Below are positions 26,397 through 35,864 of a stretch of 64,000 nucleotides of DNA, piece by piece. The stretch's first letter is position 1; each line of letters opens with the position of its first letter. Source of the DNA: Nitrosomonadales bacterium (lineage in GTDB: Bacteria; Pseudomonadota; Gammaproteobacteria; Burkholderiales; Gallionellaceae); contig JACRED010000032.1 of assembly GCA_016218415.1 (NCBI GenBank), positions 1 to 64,000 on the forward strand, in the 5' to 3' direction. The position numbers and the translations under genes are program-made. The notes beneath the pieces were generated by a model that did no database searches, had not been told where the DNA came from, and saw only the letters and a list, made by a program, of their open reading frames with translations.

Positions 26397-26936
26397 TCAG
26401 TACTTGATATCGCTGCGGCGGTTTTGCGACCAGGAAGATTCGTCGTGCCCGGATGCAACCGGTTTCTCCTCGCCATAACTGACGGTATCCACCTGGCCTG
26501 CTTTCGTTCCGCCCAAGACCAGCATCTTCTTCACGCCTTCCGCGCGACGCTGGCCCAGCGCCAGGTTGTATTCATTGCTGCCGCGCTCGTCGGCATTGCC
26601 TTCCACGCGCACCTTGCGATCTGCGTGCTCACCCAGATATTGGGCATGCGCTTGCACCACCGGCTTGTCGGCATCCTGCACCGCCGAAACATCGAACGGG
26701 TAGTACACGCTGCGCTTGGCCAGTATGCCGTTCGGGTCATTCAGCGGATCGGCCCCAACCACGGGAGCTGGAACAGCCTTCTGCTCCACCACAGGGGCGG
26801 GAGCCGATGCTGTAACCGGTGCGGATGCGGGCGCTGCCGCCGGAGCGGGCGCGGGCTTTTCGGCCTCTTTCGGTTTTTCGCTGGCGCAGGCAACCAGCAA
26901 ATTCGCCAATACAATACCGATAACGAGTTTCTTCAT
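26397..26936 (-). CDS. pal: Peptidoglycan-associated lipoprotein Pal
   Basis: 179 residues. Lipobox LLVACAS gives a lipidated Cys after about 16 residues; an Ala/Pro linker (about 25-70) leads to an OmpA-like domain with YYPFDVSAVQ, GNADERGSNEYNLALGQRRA and SYGEEKP. The Asp/Arg residues binding meso-DAP are present in NADERG...QRR. Outer-membrane anchored, it binds peptidoglycan and TolB. A GGAGAA site precedes the ATG; 131 bp separate it from tolB, so pal may have an additional promoter. Confidence 0.97.
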   Translation of the reverse strand: MKKLVIGIVLANLLVACASEKPKEAEKPAPAPAAAPASAPVTASAPAPVVEQKAVPAPVVGADPLNDPNGILAKRSVYYPFDVSAVQDADKPVVQAHAQYLGEHADRKVRVEGNADERGSNEYNLALGQRRAEGVKKMLVLGGTKAGQVDTVSYGEEKPVASGHDESSWSQNRRSDIKY

Positions 26937-27067
26937 AATTTTCTCCTTTTTGATTTTACGGTTTTTGATGGGCCGGGAAACGCCATCTCCAATGAAGGCT
27001 GACCAATTTTTGGTGCTCTGTCGGAGCCATGGTTATCTTAAAAGTTCAATTCCATGGAGCCCGTCAT

Positions 27068-28333
27068 TTACGGACCCCACACCGGCTCGCGTGCATCGCC
27101 GCTTTGCGTGTACATATGCCGCTGCACCTTGCCATCGCTGGACACGGTCGCCAATATACCACGACCTCGCGCCTCGCTGGAAAACAGGATCAGCTTTCCG
27201 TTCGGCGCGAAGCTGGGTTTCTTTTCCCACCCGCCGGCGGTGAGTATCTCCATCTGCCCGGTTTTAAAATCCTGCATGGTGATGCGGAACTTGCTATCGG
27301 CAAAATGGGTAAACACGAACCCCTGCCCATCCGGACTGTGGCGCGGCGAGTAATTGCTGCCCTCGCCGAATGTCATGCGCTGCGCCTCCCCGCCACTCGA
27401 CGGCATACGGTAAATCTGCGCGCTGCCGCCGCGATCCGAAGTGAACAGCAGGTATTGCCCGTCCGGCGAAAAATTCGGTTCGGTGTCGATCGCATCACTT
27501 GAACTGATACGCCTGACGCCGCTGCCATCCGCTTGAACCAGGTAAATCTGCGAATTGCCTTCGCGCGTCAGCACGACCGCCAGTTGCCTGCCGTCCGGCG
27601 ACCAGGCCGGCGCGCTGTTGCTGCCGCGAAAATCGGCCAGCACGATGCGCTGATTGGCATACAGCGACTGCACATAGACCACGGCATGACCGGTTTCGAA
27701 ACTCACATAGGCAAGGCTGCGGCCATCCGGCGACCACGCGGGCGACATGATGGGTTCGTTCTGCGCCAGGACGATCTGCTCGTTATAGCCGTCGCTGTCC
27801 GCCACGATCAGGCTGAATCGCTTGCCCTGCCGGTTGACATAGGCAATGCGCGTGCTGAACACGCCCTTGTCTCCGGTCAGTTTCTCGTAGATCAGGTCGG
27901 CGATGCGATGGCCGACGGCGCGCACTTGGTCATTCCCCGCCGAGACCGCCTGACCGGCCAGTTCGGTCTGCCTGATCACGTCCAGCAAACGGAAACGCGC
28001 CTCGATCACGCCATTGCCATTGCTCGCGACCGAGCCTATCGCCAGCGCGTCCGCGCCGCGTACCAGCCAATCCGGGTAGCTGACCTCCGCCGGCTCGCGG
28101 GGTAATTTACCCGCCGGATCGACCAGACGAAACAGGCCGCTGCGCTGCAAATCACCGGCCACCACCTCATGTATGGCCTGCGCCAGCCTGGCGTCGCCGC
28201 CGAACGGCACGATCGCGACCGGTATCTGATTCTCCCCCGCGCCTATGATCTCGATGCTCAACGCCGCACCCGCGACAGACGACTGGGCCAGCAATAGCAG
28301 CCCCAACATACCCTGCAATACCCGCAACACCAT
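27068..28333 (-). CDS. tolB: Tol-Pal system beta-propeller protein TolB
   Basis: About 421 residues. The ATG at 28333 is preferred over an in-frame GTG two codons earlier because it has AGGGGTG at good spacing. Signal peptide (cleavage near AGA), N-terminal D1/D2 domain (about 25-155), then a six-bladed propeller with repeated SPAWSPDGRSLAY, APAWSPDGRQLAV, EPNFSPDGQYLLF and SPRHSPDGQGFVF blades. Periplasmic; binds Pal and TolA and helps outer-membrane invagination. 12 bp after tolA. Confidence 0.97.
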   Translation of the reverse strand: MVLRVLQGMLGLLLLAQSSVAGAALSIEIIGAGENQIPVAIVPFGGDARLAQAIHEVVAGDLQRSGLFRLVDPAGKLPREPAEVSYPDWLVRGADALAIGSVASNGNGVIEARFRLLDVIRQTELAGQAVSAGNDQVRAVGHRIADLIYEKLTGDKGVFSTRIAYVNRQGKRFSLIVADSDGYNEQIVLAQNEPIMSPAWSPDGRSLAYVSFETGHAVVYVQSLYANQRIVLADFRGSNSAPAWSPDGRQLAVVLTREGNSQIYLVQADGSGVRRISSSDAIDTEPNFSPDGQYLLFTSDRGGSAQIYRMPSSGGEAQRMTFGEGSNYSPRHSPDGQGFVFTHFADSKFRITMQDFKTGQMEILTAGGWEKKPSFAPNGKLILFSSEARGRGILATVSSDGKVQRHMYTQSGDAREPVWGP

Positions 28334-28345
28334 AAACACCCCTAA

Positions 28346-29116
28346 TTATTCGGTCGGCCTGAAAACCAGTTTCAATTGCCGGAATTTATTGAACAGCGAC
28401 ACATCCGGCGGCAACGGCAGCGGATCGGATTTGAGTATTGCGCGCTCCACTGCACTGTCATATGCGGCATTGCCGCTTGCCTTGAGCAGTTTAGCTTCCA
28501 GCACCGCGCCGCCCGGCAGCAAAGTCACGCTGAATTCGGCGCGGGCATCGTCCGGCACGTTGGCCGGCATCACGATATTGCGCCGGATCTTGGCCATGAT
28601 TTTCGCCTTGTGCTCATCGACAATCCTGCCTGTCGCGGCTTCTTTTTCGGCCCGTTCGCGCGCGGCCTGCTCAAGCAGCGCCTGCTCCCGTGCAGCCTGC
28701 TCCTGCGCCGCCTTCTCCATTTCGGCGCGCTCCTTTGCTGCTTCCCGGTCGGCAATCGCGGTATCCGGTTTGGGCACAACCGCCTCAACCGGTTTCGCGA
28801 CCTGCTGCTTGGCAGGCTTTTTTGCCTCGGGCCTGGCTTCGACTTTTTTCTTGTCCGGCAAAGCAATGTCGGGCACTAGCACTTTCTCCGGCGGCGCGGC
28901 CTCCTCAACCGTTTGTGCGGGCGAAGGCGATGCAGCCTCCGACGGAACAACGATCTCTTCAGGCAAACTCTGCCACAGTTCCACACTCATCATTGCGGGC
29001 GGCGTAGTCTGCCAGGTGAAGCCCAGATACAGCAGCGCAAAAAAAGCACCGTGCACCGCCAAAGTCAGTATTCCAGCGGGTAATCTGTAGTGTTCCTGAA
29101 AAACGGCCGCACTCAT
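28346..29116 (-). CDS. tolA: Tol-Pal system protein TolA (TonB-like)
   Basis: 256 residues. One N-terminal transmembrane helix (about 15-35), a charged Lys/Glu/Ala-rich helical domain II (about 90-175, KERAEMEKAAQEQAAREQ), and a C-terminal TonB/TolA domain ending KLVFRPTE with VTLLPGGAVLEAKLLKASG. TolA spans the periplasm and is energised by TolQR. Shorter than E. coli TolA (421) because domain II is short, as usual in betaproteobacteria. Two bases after tolR. Confidence 0.95.
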   Translation of the reverse strand: MSAAVFQEHYRLPAGILTLAVHGAFFALLYLGFTWQTTPPAMMSVELWQSLPEEIVVPSEAASPSPAQTVEEAAPPEKVLVPDIALPDKKKVEARPEAKKPAKQQVAKPVEAVVPKPDTAIADREAAKERAEMEKAAQEQAAREQALLEQAARERAEKEAATGRIVDEHKAKIMAKIRRNIVMPANVPDDARAEFSVTLLPGGAVLEAKLLKASGNAAYDSAVERAILKSDPLPLPPDVSLFNKFRQLKLVFRPTE

Positions 29117-29118
29117 TG

Positions 29119-29538
29119 CTATTTCGCCTGCGTCAACAACCCGACCTTCTTGATCTGCTGCTGTTGCAGCACATCCATCACACTGATGACTTCCTCGTAG
29201 CGCACGCTCTTGTCGGCCGAGATCACCACGGATTGCTCCGCAAACTCTCCCTTTCTTCCCTTCAGGATCGCAATCAGTTCTGCGCGCGACACCCGGCTTT
29301 CCTTGCCGCCCCGTGAATGATCGCGCAGCGCCAGCGTAGTGTCCTTTTTGATCATGACCTCCAAAGGGGCAACCGGCGGCGCGAGGGATTTTGACACGCT
29401 GGGCAAATCGATCTGGCCGGGGTTCATCAGCGGCGCGGTCACCATGAAGATCACCAGCAGCACCAGCATCACGTCGATGTAGGGCACGACGTTGATTTCA
29501 TTCATCAGGCGATTTCTGGAGCGGCGGTCAGACTTCAC
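29119..29538 (-). CDS. tolR: Tol-Pal system protein TolR (ExbD family)
   Basis: 139 residues from a GTG. The single transmembrane helix (NVVPYIDVMLVLLVIFMVTAP) contains the proton-path Asp, followed by a periplasmic ExbD domain with VVISADKSVRYEEVISVMD. Works with TolQ to couple proton flux to TolA. An ATG twelve codons in (MNEINVV) would also be acceptable; GTG was kept because of the family's basic N-terminus. 13 bp after tolQ. Confidence 0.95.
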   Translation of the reverse strand: MKSDRRSRNRLMNEINVVPYIDVMLVLLVIFMVTAPLMNPGQIDLPSVSKSLAPPVAPLEVMIKKDTTLALRDHSRGGKESRVSRAELIAILKGRKGEFAEQSVVISADKSVRYEEVISVMDVLQQQQIKKVGLLTQAK

Positions 29539-29551
29539 GAACGGGCGGTCC

Positions 29552-30229
29552 TTATGGCTGGCGTTGCAACACGTTGGAGAATTCTTCGGTGAAACTTTCG
29601 AAACGCGAGGCCAGCCGGTCTATATCGTGCGCATAACGGTTATAGGCGACCACAGCCGGGATCGCGGCGAACAGCCCCATCGCGGTCGCCACCAGCGCTT
29701 CGGCGATGCCCGGCGCGACATGCGCCAGCGTCGCCTGCCCCACGTTGGCCAGGCCGCGGAACGCGTTCATGATGCCCCACACCGTGCCGAACAGGCCGAC
29801 ATAGGGGCTGACCGAACCGACAGATGCCAGAAACGCGAGATGCGACTCCAGCCTGTCCATCTCGCGCTGGTAGGTCGCGCGCATCGCGCGGCGCGTGCCC
29901 TCCATCACCGCGCTGCTCTCCACGCCATGCTGCTTCTTCAGTTTCACGAACTCGACGAAACCGGCGGAAAATATCCGCTCCAGCCCGCCCTGCTCGTCGC
30001 GCGTGACACTGTTCACCTGGCCATAAAGTTTATTCAGGTCGGGATTGAGCCAGAAAGCCTCCTCGAATTCCTCGGTCAGCCTGACTTCGCGGCGCAGGGT
30101 GAACAGCTTGAGAAAGATGTACCACCACGACATCATCGACACCAGCAGCAGCAAACCCATCACCATTTGCACCAGCAGACTGGCGTTGCCGATGAGGTGT
30201 ATGAACGACAAATCCTGCGTCACGCCCAT
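29552..30229 (-). CDS. tolQ: Tol-Pal system protein TolQ (ExbB family)
   Basis: 225 residues from the ATG at 30229 behind AGGAAGG; upstream in-frame residues overlap ybgC and are rejected. Three transmembrane helices (about 18-40, 128-150, 170-192), with the conserved GSVSPYVGLFGTVWGIMNAF and GIAEALVATAMGLFAAIPAVVAYNR segments that form the proton channel with TolR. 16 bp after ybgC, same operon. Confidence 0.96.
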   Translation of the reverse strand: MGVTQDLSFIHLIGNASLLVQMVMGLLLLVSMMSWWYIFLKLFTLRREVRLTEEFEEAFWLNPDLNKLYGQVNSVTRDEQGGLERIFSAGFVEFVKLKKQHGVESSAVMEGTRRAMRATYQREMDRLESHLAFLASVGSVSPYVGLFGTVWGIMNAFRGLANVGQATLAHVAPGIAEALVATAMGLFAAIPAVVAYNRYAHDIDRLASRFESFTEEFSNVLQRQP

Positions 30230-30245
30230 TGAAAACCCTTCCTGT

Positions 30246-30656
30246 TCATTTTTCCAGCTGCACCCGCAACACTTCCGGCACGGAGGCAGGCTTGAAACTC
30301 GCCAGCGAGACACACACCAGATGCACCTCCGCCTCGGTCAACAACTCGTCCCCGCGCCGCACCGTCTGCAACAATGTCAGTCGGCTGCGCCCGGTGTCCT
30401 TGATCTGCGCCGTCACGTCCAGCAGATCGTCCAATAGGGCGGGCTTCAGGTAATCCAGTTTCATCGAGCGAACCACGAACACCACGCCAAATTCCTTCAT
30501 CAGCCCGGCATTGCTGTAACCGTGCGTGCGCAGCCACTCAGTCCGCGCCCGCTCGAAAAAGTTCACGTAGCTGGCGTGATAGACGACACCGCCCGCATCG
30601 GTATCCTGGAAATACACGCGCACCGGCAGGCTGAATACATGGTCGCGCCTACTCAT
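30246..30656 (-). CDS. ybgC: Acyl-CoA thioesterase of the Tol-Pal operon
   Basis: 136 residues; hot-dog fold 4HBT with the catalytic motif [28 protein letters not shown] (Asp in DTDAGG). The ATG at 30656 lies inside the end of ruvB (8-bp overlap) behind AAGGAA. YbgC hydrolyses short-chain acyl-CoA or acyl-ACP and is the conserved first gene of tol-pal operons. The overlap shows ruvB and the tol genes share a transcript. Confidence 0.95.
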   Translation of the reverse strand: MSRRDHVFSLPVRVYFQDTDAGGVVYHASYVNFFERARTEWLRTHGYSNAGLMKEFGVVFVVRSMKLDYLKPALLDDLLDVTAQIKDTGRSRLTLLQTVRRGDELLTEAEVHLVCVSLASFKPASVPEVLRVQLEK

Positions 30657-31704
30657 CCCACAATTCCTTACTGCTCGTACTACGCGGCTGCAACAAGCCG
30701 AAATGCTGGTAGGCATTCGCGGTCGCCATGCGCCCGCGCGGCGTGCGCTGCAGGTAGCCCTGCTGGATCAGGAACGGCTCCAGCACATCCTCTATGGTGT
30801 CGCGCTCCTCGCCGATCGCGGCGGCGAGATTGTCCACGCCGACCGGGCCACCGAGGAATTTCTCGATCACGGTCAGCAGCAGCTTGCGATCCATCACGTC
30901 CAGCCCCTGCGAGTCCACGTCCAGCATCGTCAGCGCGGCATCCGCTACTGCGCGGTTCGCATCGCCTTTGGCCTTCACATCGGCGAAGTCGCGCACACGG
31001 CGCAGCAGCCGGTTGGCGATACGCGGTGTGCCGCGCGAGCGTTTGGCAATTTCGAATGCACCGTCCTGCGACAGGTTCATTTCCAGCAAGCCCGACGAAC
31101 GCATCACGATGCGCTGCAATTCTTCCGGCGTGTAAAACTCCAATCTTGCAACGATGCCGAAACGGTCGCGCAGCGGATTGGTCAGCATGCCTGCACGGGT
31201 AGTTGCCCCGACCAGCGTGAACGGCGGCAGGTCGAGTTTCACCGAACGCGCCGCCGGGCCTTCGCCTATCATGATGTCGATCTGGTAATCCTCCAGCGCG
31301 GGGTAGAGTATCTCTTCCACAACCGGCGACAGGCGGTGGATCTCGTCGATGAACAGCACGTCGTTGGGTTCGAGGTTGGTCAGCAGCGCCGCGAGGTCGC
31401 CGGCGCGTTCCAGCACCGGACCGGAAGTGTGGCGCAGGTTCACGCCCATCTCGCGCGCGATGATCTGCGCCAGCGTGGTCTTGCCCAGACCGGGCGGGCC
31501 GAACAGCAGCACGTGGTCGAGCGGCTCTTTGCGCTGTTTCGCGGCCTGGATGAATATCTCCAGCTGCCCGCGTATCTTCTCCTGCCCGACATATTCGTCG
31601 AGCTGCTTGGGGCGCAGCGCGCGCTCCAGCGCCTCCTCGTGCGGGGAGGCGGGTGCTGCGGAGATGATGCGTGGCTCTGAGGAAAGGTTATCGCTGTGGA
31701 TCAT
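30649..31704 (-). CDS. ruvB: Holliday junction branch migration ATPase RuvB
   Basis: 351 residues. [16 protein letters not shown], Walker [12 protein letters not shown], Walker [10 protein letters not shown], sensor ATTRAG and the C-terminal winged helix [13 protein letters not shown] are all present. Hexameric motor acting with RuvA on Holliday junctions. Here ruvB is separated by about 4.4 kb from ruvA/ruvC, the gap being filled by DUF1415, srkA and an accessory patch. Confidence 0.98.
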   Translation of the reverse strand: MIHSDNLSSEPRIISAAPASPHEEALERALRPKQLDEYVGQEKIRGQLEIFIQAAKQRKEPLDHVLLFGPPGLGKTTLAQIIAREMGVNLRHTSGPVLERAGDLAALLTNLEPNDVLFIDEIHRLSPVVEEILYPALEDYQIDIMIGEGPAARSVKLDLPPFTLVGATTRAGMLTNPLRDRFGIVARLEFYTPEELQRIVMRSSGLLEMNLSQDGAFEIAKRSRGTPRIANRLLRRVRDFADVKAKGDANRAVADAALTMLDVDSQGLDVMDRKLLLTVIEKFLGGPVGVDNLAAAIGEERDTIEDVLEPFLIQQGYLQRTPRGRMATANAYQHFGLLQPRSTSSKELWDE

Positions 31705-31858
31705 GAAGGTGGTTGTTATTCAAGCGCCAGATTCGTTATTCGGGTGCAGCTTCTGACATCGGGCCATTCTAGCCGAATGCGATTGCTGCGCAAACACTCC
31801 GCCTCGTTTAATTCGCCGCAGGCAAAGACAGTATCAGGCACGTAGAGCAAATCACATT

Positions 31859-32410
31859 TCAGCCTTTTGGTGCATCCAGCCCCAACTTCGCCCACCCCTC
31901 GTGCCCCAGGTCTTTCATCGTCGCCACATTGTCATCGACGATCTTGTCCGCATCCGGGAAAGCAGCCACGGCGCGATCCACGCTGTCCTCGCGCAGCAGG
32001 TGCAGCATCGGGTAAGGCGAGCGGTTGGTGTAATTCTCGATATCGTCCGGCGCAGTGCCCGCAAATTGATAGTGCGGATGCAGGCTGGCCACCTGGAACG
32101 CATCGTTGAACTCCGGCTCCGCTGCCGCAAGATCGACCGTATCCTGAAAATCGTTGAAATCGAGAAAGTCTGTGAGCACATATGGGTGGATCAGCAGCGT
32201 GGTGTCGATCTTCTCGGGGTCGGCATCCTGCAACGTGCGCAACTCGCTCATCAGCTCTTCCAGCAAGGCCTCCGGCGTAGTCGCGCCACTGACCACGTAG
32301 CGTATCTGCTTCTTGGCGTGCACAGCCTTGGCGAACGGGCACAGGTTGAGGCCGATGACGGCTTTTTCCAGCCAGAGCTGGGTGGTGGCAATGATGGATT
32401 CCTTGGTCAT
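31859..32410 (-). CDS. DUF1415 family protein
   Basis: 183 residues, matching the family length. Typical conserved stretches are VIGLNLCPFAKAV near residue 18 and SPYPMLHLLRE near 130, with Asp/Glu-rich segments between. No signal peptide or membrane segment. Function is unknown; the family is common in beta- and gammaproteobacteria, often near housekeeping genes. Independent spacing on both sides suggests a separate unit. Confidence 0.88.
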   Translation of the reverse strand: MTKESIIATTQLWLEKAVIGLNLCPFAKAVHAKKQIRYVVSGATTPEALLEELMSELRTLQDADPEKIDTTLLIHPYVLTDFLDFNDFQDTVDLAAAEPEFNDAFQVASLHPHYQFAGTAPDDIENYTNRSPYPMLHLLREDSVDRAVAAFPDADKIVDDNVATMKDLGHEGWAKLGLDAPKG

Positions 32411-32441
32411 TTATTCTCAACTAAATCAATAGTGCAATCTC

Positions 32442-32469
32442 GTAGGGGCGCGATTCATCGCGCCCCTAC
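32442..32469. repeat. 28-nt GTAGGGGC palindrome, copy 1
   Basis: Arms GTAGGGGCGCGA and TCGCGCCCCTAC (12 bp, exact) around TTCA. It covers the end of srkA: the TAG stop of srkA is the second to fourth base of the minus-strand arm. The same class of element recurs at 47402-47429 and 55942-55969. Confidence 0.85.
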
Positions 32470-33446
32470 ATCCCCATCAGCGGAGGCTCATCCATCAGCG
32501 CGATCTGCTCGCGCAATTCCAGGATGCGATCCTGCCAGTAGCGCTGGGTATTGAACCACGGGAACGCGGTGGTGAATGCCGGATCGTCCCAGCGCCGCGC
32601 GATCCACGCGGCGTAGTGGATCAGGCGCAGCGTGCGCAGCGCCTCAACCAGATGCAACTCGCGCGTATCGAAGTCGTAAAAATCCTCGTAGCCCGCCAGA
32701 ATATCGGAGAGCTGACGCGTCATCTCGGCGCGCTCACCCGACAGCAGCATCCACAGGTCCTGCACCGCCGGCCCCGTACGGCTGTCGTCGAAATCCACGA
32801 AGTGCGGCCCCTCGTCGGTCCACAGCACATTGCCGACATGGCAGTCGCCGTGCAGGCGCAAGCTCTTTACCTCGCCCGCACGGTCGTAGCAGCGCCGCAC
32901 GCCATCCAGCGCCTGCGCGACCACGCCGCGATAAACCTCGACCAGCTCGGACGGAATGAAATCATGCGCCAACAAGTATTCACTCGTCTCCAAGCCGAAA
33001 CTCGCGATGTCCAGCGCGGGACGATGATGATATTTTTCCAGTGCGCCGACCGCATGGATGCGCCCGATGAAACGCCCCATCCATTCCAGCGTGTCGCGGT
33101 TATCCAGCTCCGGCGCGCGGCCGCCGTGCTTGGTAAACACCGAAAAACGAAAACCGTTGAACAAATGCAGCGTGCGTCCGTGGATGTCCAGCGCGGGCAC
33201 CACCGGAATCTCGTGCTCCGCCAGCGTCGCGACGAATGCATGCTCCTCCAGTATCTGCGCATCGGTCCAGCGCGCGGGGCGGTAGAACTTCGCGATCAGC
33301 GGCGGCCCGTCCTCCATGCCCGCCTGATAGACGCGGTTCTCGTAGCTGTTGAGTGCCAACAGACGGCCATCGCCGCGCAGGCCTATGCTGTCCAGCGCAT
33401 CGAGCACGGCATCGGGGGTAAGTGCGGTAAAGGGTTGGATATGCAT
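32466..33446 (-). CDS. srkA: Stress response kinase A (RdoA/YihE family)
   Basis: About 326 residues from the ATG at 33446 (MHIQPFTALTPD), the usual size. ALNSYENRVYQ forms the nucleotide-binding N-lobe; LRLHGDCHVGNVLW is the catalytic loop and FVDFDDSRTGPAVQDLW the metal-binding segment. SrkA is a eukaryote-like Ser/Thr kinase of the choline-kinase fold that protects against stress-linked cell death. A 43-residue upstream extension overlapping the XRE gene is rejected. No clear ribosome site precedes the ATG. The stop lies within the GTAGGGGC palindrome. Confidence 0.92.
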   Translation of the reverse strand: MHIQPFTALTPDAVLDALDSIGLRGDGRLLALNSYENRVYQAGMEDGPPLIAKFYRPARWTDAQILEEHAFVATLAEHEIPVVPALDIHGRTLHLFNGFRFSVFTKHGGRAPELDNRDTLEWMGRFIGRIHAVGALEKYHHRPALDIASFGLETSEYLLAHDFIPSELVEVYRGVVAQALDGVRRCYDRAGEVKSLRLHGDCHVGNVLWTDEGPHFVDFDDSRTGPAVQDLWMLLSGERAEMTRQLSDILAGYEDFYDFDTRELHLVEALRTLRLIHYAAWIARRWDDPAFTTAFPWFNTQRYWQDRILELREQIALMDEPPLMGM

Positions 33447-33510
33447 GGGCGGGATTGTACGGCAGCGCGCACAAGGCTGCCCTATATTGCATTGAAACAG
33501 GCCACTCTTG

Positions 33511-33777
33511 CTATCGATCAGCCTTCCTGACCTGCCGTTTTTTCTTCTGGCTTTCCTGTATGTGCGCTTCAACACTCGCCAAAAGAATTGATGGACTTAC
33601 GTCTAAAGCCTTGCTGATTTTGAACAAAATTCGGATGCTTGGGCTGTTCTTGCCCAACTCAATTAGTGAAATATAGTTTCGCTCCACTCCGGCATCAAGG
33701 GCGAGCGCCTCCTGCGACAGCCCACGCTGTTTTCGCAAAGACCGCAACACCGCACCCAATGCCTCTTCCGGCTCCAT
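33511..33777 (-). CDS. Small XRE-family HTH transcriptional regulator
   Basis: 88 residues. A Cro/C1-type helix-turn-helix is clear: LRSLRKQRGLSQEALALDAG then VERNYISLIELGKNSPSI, followed by a dimer-like helix and a Lys/Arg-rich tail. Single-domain regulators like this often control phage, restriction or toxin genes. It marks the start of the AT-richer accessory patch and is oriented away from the divergent 33911 gene, whose promoter it may control (inference). Confidence 0.88.
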   Translation of the reverse strand: MEPEEALGAVLRSLRKQRGLSQEALALDAGVERNYISLIELGKNSPSIRILFKISKALDVSPSILLASVEAHIQESQKKKRQVRKADR

Positions 33778-33910
33778 CCTCGTCCTTCCCCCTTGGGGTT
33801 GAAACTACGGATGAATGCTGTTACTGTTTTCATAATATATTGGGCAATATTAAATCGCGGAGCGGCTTGCGCTCAGAAAATCTAGATGTTGTTTACAGAC
33901 AAGGAAAATC

Positions 33911-35047
33911 ATGCAGACAATTCTGTTAACCGGGGTGACTGGCCAAGTAGGGTCTGCGCTTGCCCCGTTGTTGCAAGAAAAAGGATACCGAGTTTTGTAT
34001 CTGATCCGTCCAAACAGCGAGAAGGATGCGCAAGCTCGTCTCCGTGAAGTTCTGCCCAACCTGCGAGAAGGATTGGATATTGCTATCAACGGTGATGTCA
34101 CCCTACCCAATGCGGGCATGAATGAGGCAGACATTCAGGCGTGGGGACAGAAAGTTGACAGGGTTATGCATGGGGCAGCGTCCACCTCATTTAATGAGGC
34201 CAAGGTGGAAATAACCCAGCACACCAACGTGAATGGAACTCGCAACATGCTTCAGTTATCGGAGAAATTGCGCGTATCTGATTTTCACTACATGAGCACG
34301 GCTTACATTTCAGGGAGTGCGGGAATTTTTCATGAAACAGATTTTGATGTGGGTCAGGAGTTTACCAATCCCTATGAGGCTTCAAAGCTTGATGCTGAAC
34401 GGGTGGTTAGAAACTGGAGGAACGGCAAATTCACCATCCATCGGCTCCCCATTGTTTTAGGCGATTCCAATCACGGGCGTGTACGGACATTCCAAGGCTA
34501 CTATGGATTCTTCATGCCATTCTGGAGGTTGCTACAAACTTGGCGACAGGAGTGGGAAAACGATCCACAAAGCTGCTTGAAGAACGGGGTGAGGTTTGAA
34601 GGGAGAATTCTCGAACTACCGCTACGTATAGACTGTTCCCACACATCAGTGGTAAATCTGGTGTCCAGCGACTGGGTTGCTGGCATGCTCACCAAGTTAC
34701 TGGGAATACCCAGTACCAGCCAGACCTATCATCTTGTTCACCCCACCCCACCGAAAGTTCGGACAGCAATAGAAATATCTCTCAGGCATTTGGGCATTTC
34801 CGGAGTCCGCTATGACGACAATATTGTGGAATTGTCAGGCTTGTTACAGCAGATACAGGCCGGAGTGGACAAGGCCATCAACAAGTACCACCGGCACTAC
34901 ATCAAGCACGGAACAATTTTTACTTATGACAACTTGAAGCGAACCTTGGGCGACCACTATGTCCCGCCGCCCATTGTTGACGAAGCCCTACTGGCGAAGA
35001 TGCTGGATTATGCGATGTCGGTGAACTTCGGGCAGAAGAGTCGGTGA
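33911..35047 (+). CDS. Thioester-reductase-like extended SDR (NAD(P)-dependent)
   Basis: 378 residues. N-terminal Rossmann motif TGVTGQVGSALAPLL (GxxGxxG), HGAASTSF, catalytic Ser/Thr region MSTAYISGS and YEASK (YxxxK). The architecture fits the NAD_binding_4 / thioester reductase (carboxylic acid reductase R-domain, fatty acyl-CoA reductase) branch. It is a stand-alone domain without the adenylation and carrier parts. Codon usage is visibly AT-richer than surrounding genes. It starts AAAATC-ATG with only a weak ribosome site. Substrate unknown; perhaps an acyl thioester. Confidence 0.8.
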   Translation: MQTILLTGVTGQVGSALAPLLQEKGYRVLYLIRPNSEKDAQARLREVLPNLREGLDIAINGDVTLPNAGMNEADIQAWGQKVDRVMHGAASTSFNEAKVEITQHTNVNGTRNMLQLSEKLRVSDFHYMSTAYISGSAGIFHETDFDVGQEFTNPYEASKLDAERVVRNWRNGKFTIHRLPIVLGDSNHGRVRTFQGYYGFFMPFWRLLQTWRQEWENDPQSCLKNGVRFEGRILELPLRIDCSHTSVVNLVSSDWVAGMLTKLLGIPSTSQTYHLVHPTPPKVRTAIEISLRHLGISGVRYDDNIVELSGLLQQIQAGVDKAINKYHRHYIKHGTIFTYDNLKRTLGDHYVPPPIVDEALLAKMLDYAMSVNFGQKSR

Positions 35048-35129
35048 GAATAGTCTTCTGTCAATCCGCTGCATGGCTCGGTTTTGAATGGGCAGCATCA
35101 AACGAATCAATAACGAGAAAGGAGATTGT

Positions 35130-35474
35130 ATGTTTCGCAAACAGCTTGTTATCACTTGCACATTAGCCTCATGCCTCTTGATGCTTGGCTGCGCTACAGG
35201 AGCACGGGTTGATGGAACCGGAAATGCTACAGGCGGAGGGGCGGTAATTACGAATTTCAACATTCCTTGCATAACGAGCGGGAAGATTTCAGTTGGTTGT
35301 GATGGTCAAACACCTACACAGCAAGGCTCATCATGGGCTGCACCAGTATCATCTCAGCCGCAAGTCTACACTCGACCTAATGGTTACATTCAGCCAGGCG
35401 CTGTATTCCCATATGGATCGGCGGTAAATTGCCCTCAGGTAGCGATTGGGAACGGAATGGCGAGATGTCAGTAA
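35130..35474 (+). CDS. Small predicted lipoprotein
   Basis: 114 residues from an ATG behind AAGGAG (the frame extends 14 codons upstream without a ribosome site). Signal peptide ends in lipobox LLMLGC; the mature part is Gly/Thr-rich (VDGTGNATGGGAV) with four more Cys. No known domain. It follows the SDR gene by 82 bp on the same strand. An outer-membrane or surface lipoprotein of unknown role. Confidence 0.75.
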   Translation: MFRKQLVITCTLASCLLMLGCATGARVDGTGNATGGGAVITNFNIPCITSGKISVGCDGQTPTQQGSSWAAPVSSQPQVYTRPNGYIQPGAVFPYGSAVNCPQVAIGNGMARCQ

Positions 35475-35522
35475 TTATTTTGGCGGATCAATGGGGTTGG
35501 CTCATACTCGACTGATTTTGGA

Positions 35523-35864
35523 TCATACCGTGGAAATCTGCCTCTGCAACATTTCGCACAGGCGGCTGACTGCCTGACGGCGAACTTCAGATTTCGTTTT
35601 CGCAAATGACTTGGTCACCAAACCAACATTCAGTGTCACCACCCGATCAACCCTGATCCAGCTTGGTTTTGGCAGGTACCCTTCAGATAACGAATCGTTT
35701 TGCAGCGGCTCCGCATTGGCATGATGGGATCGTGAGCTGATCGCCATGCCGATGAAATCGCCATATTCGTCGGGCGTAGTCAACATCAGTACAGGTCGGC
35801 GCTTACTCGCCGAGGCATCGGTGAATGGAAATGGCAGCAACACCAGCTCCCCTGCCTCAAACAT
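35523..35864 (-). CDS. MazF/PemK-like toxin of a type II toxin-antitoxin pair
   Basis: 113 residues. The N-terminus FEAGELVLLPFPFTDASASKRRPVLML is the hallmark of the PemK/MazF SH3-like barrel, followed by a GMAISS strand and the SWIRVDRVVTLN segment near the ribonuclease site. Such toxins are sequence-specific mRNA endoribonucleases. The ATG overlaps the upstream antitoxin ORF by 8 bp, the usual coupled arrangement. Toxin activity is inferred from the family. Confidence 0.85.
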   Translation of the reverse strand: MFEAGELVLLPFPFTDASASKRRPVLMLTTPDEYGDFIGMAISSRSHHANAEPLQNDSLSEGYLPKPSWIRVDRVVTLNVGLVTKSFAKTKSEVRRQAVSRLCEMLQRQISTV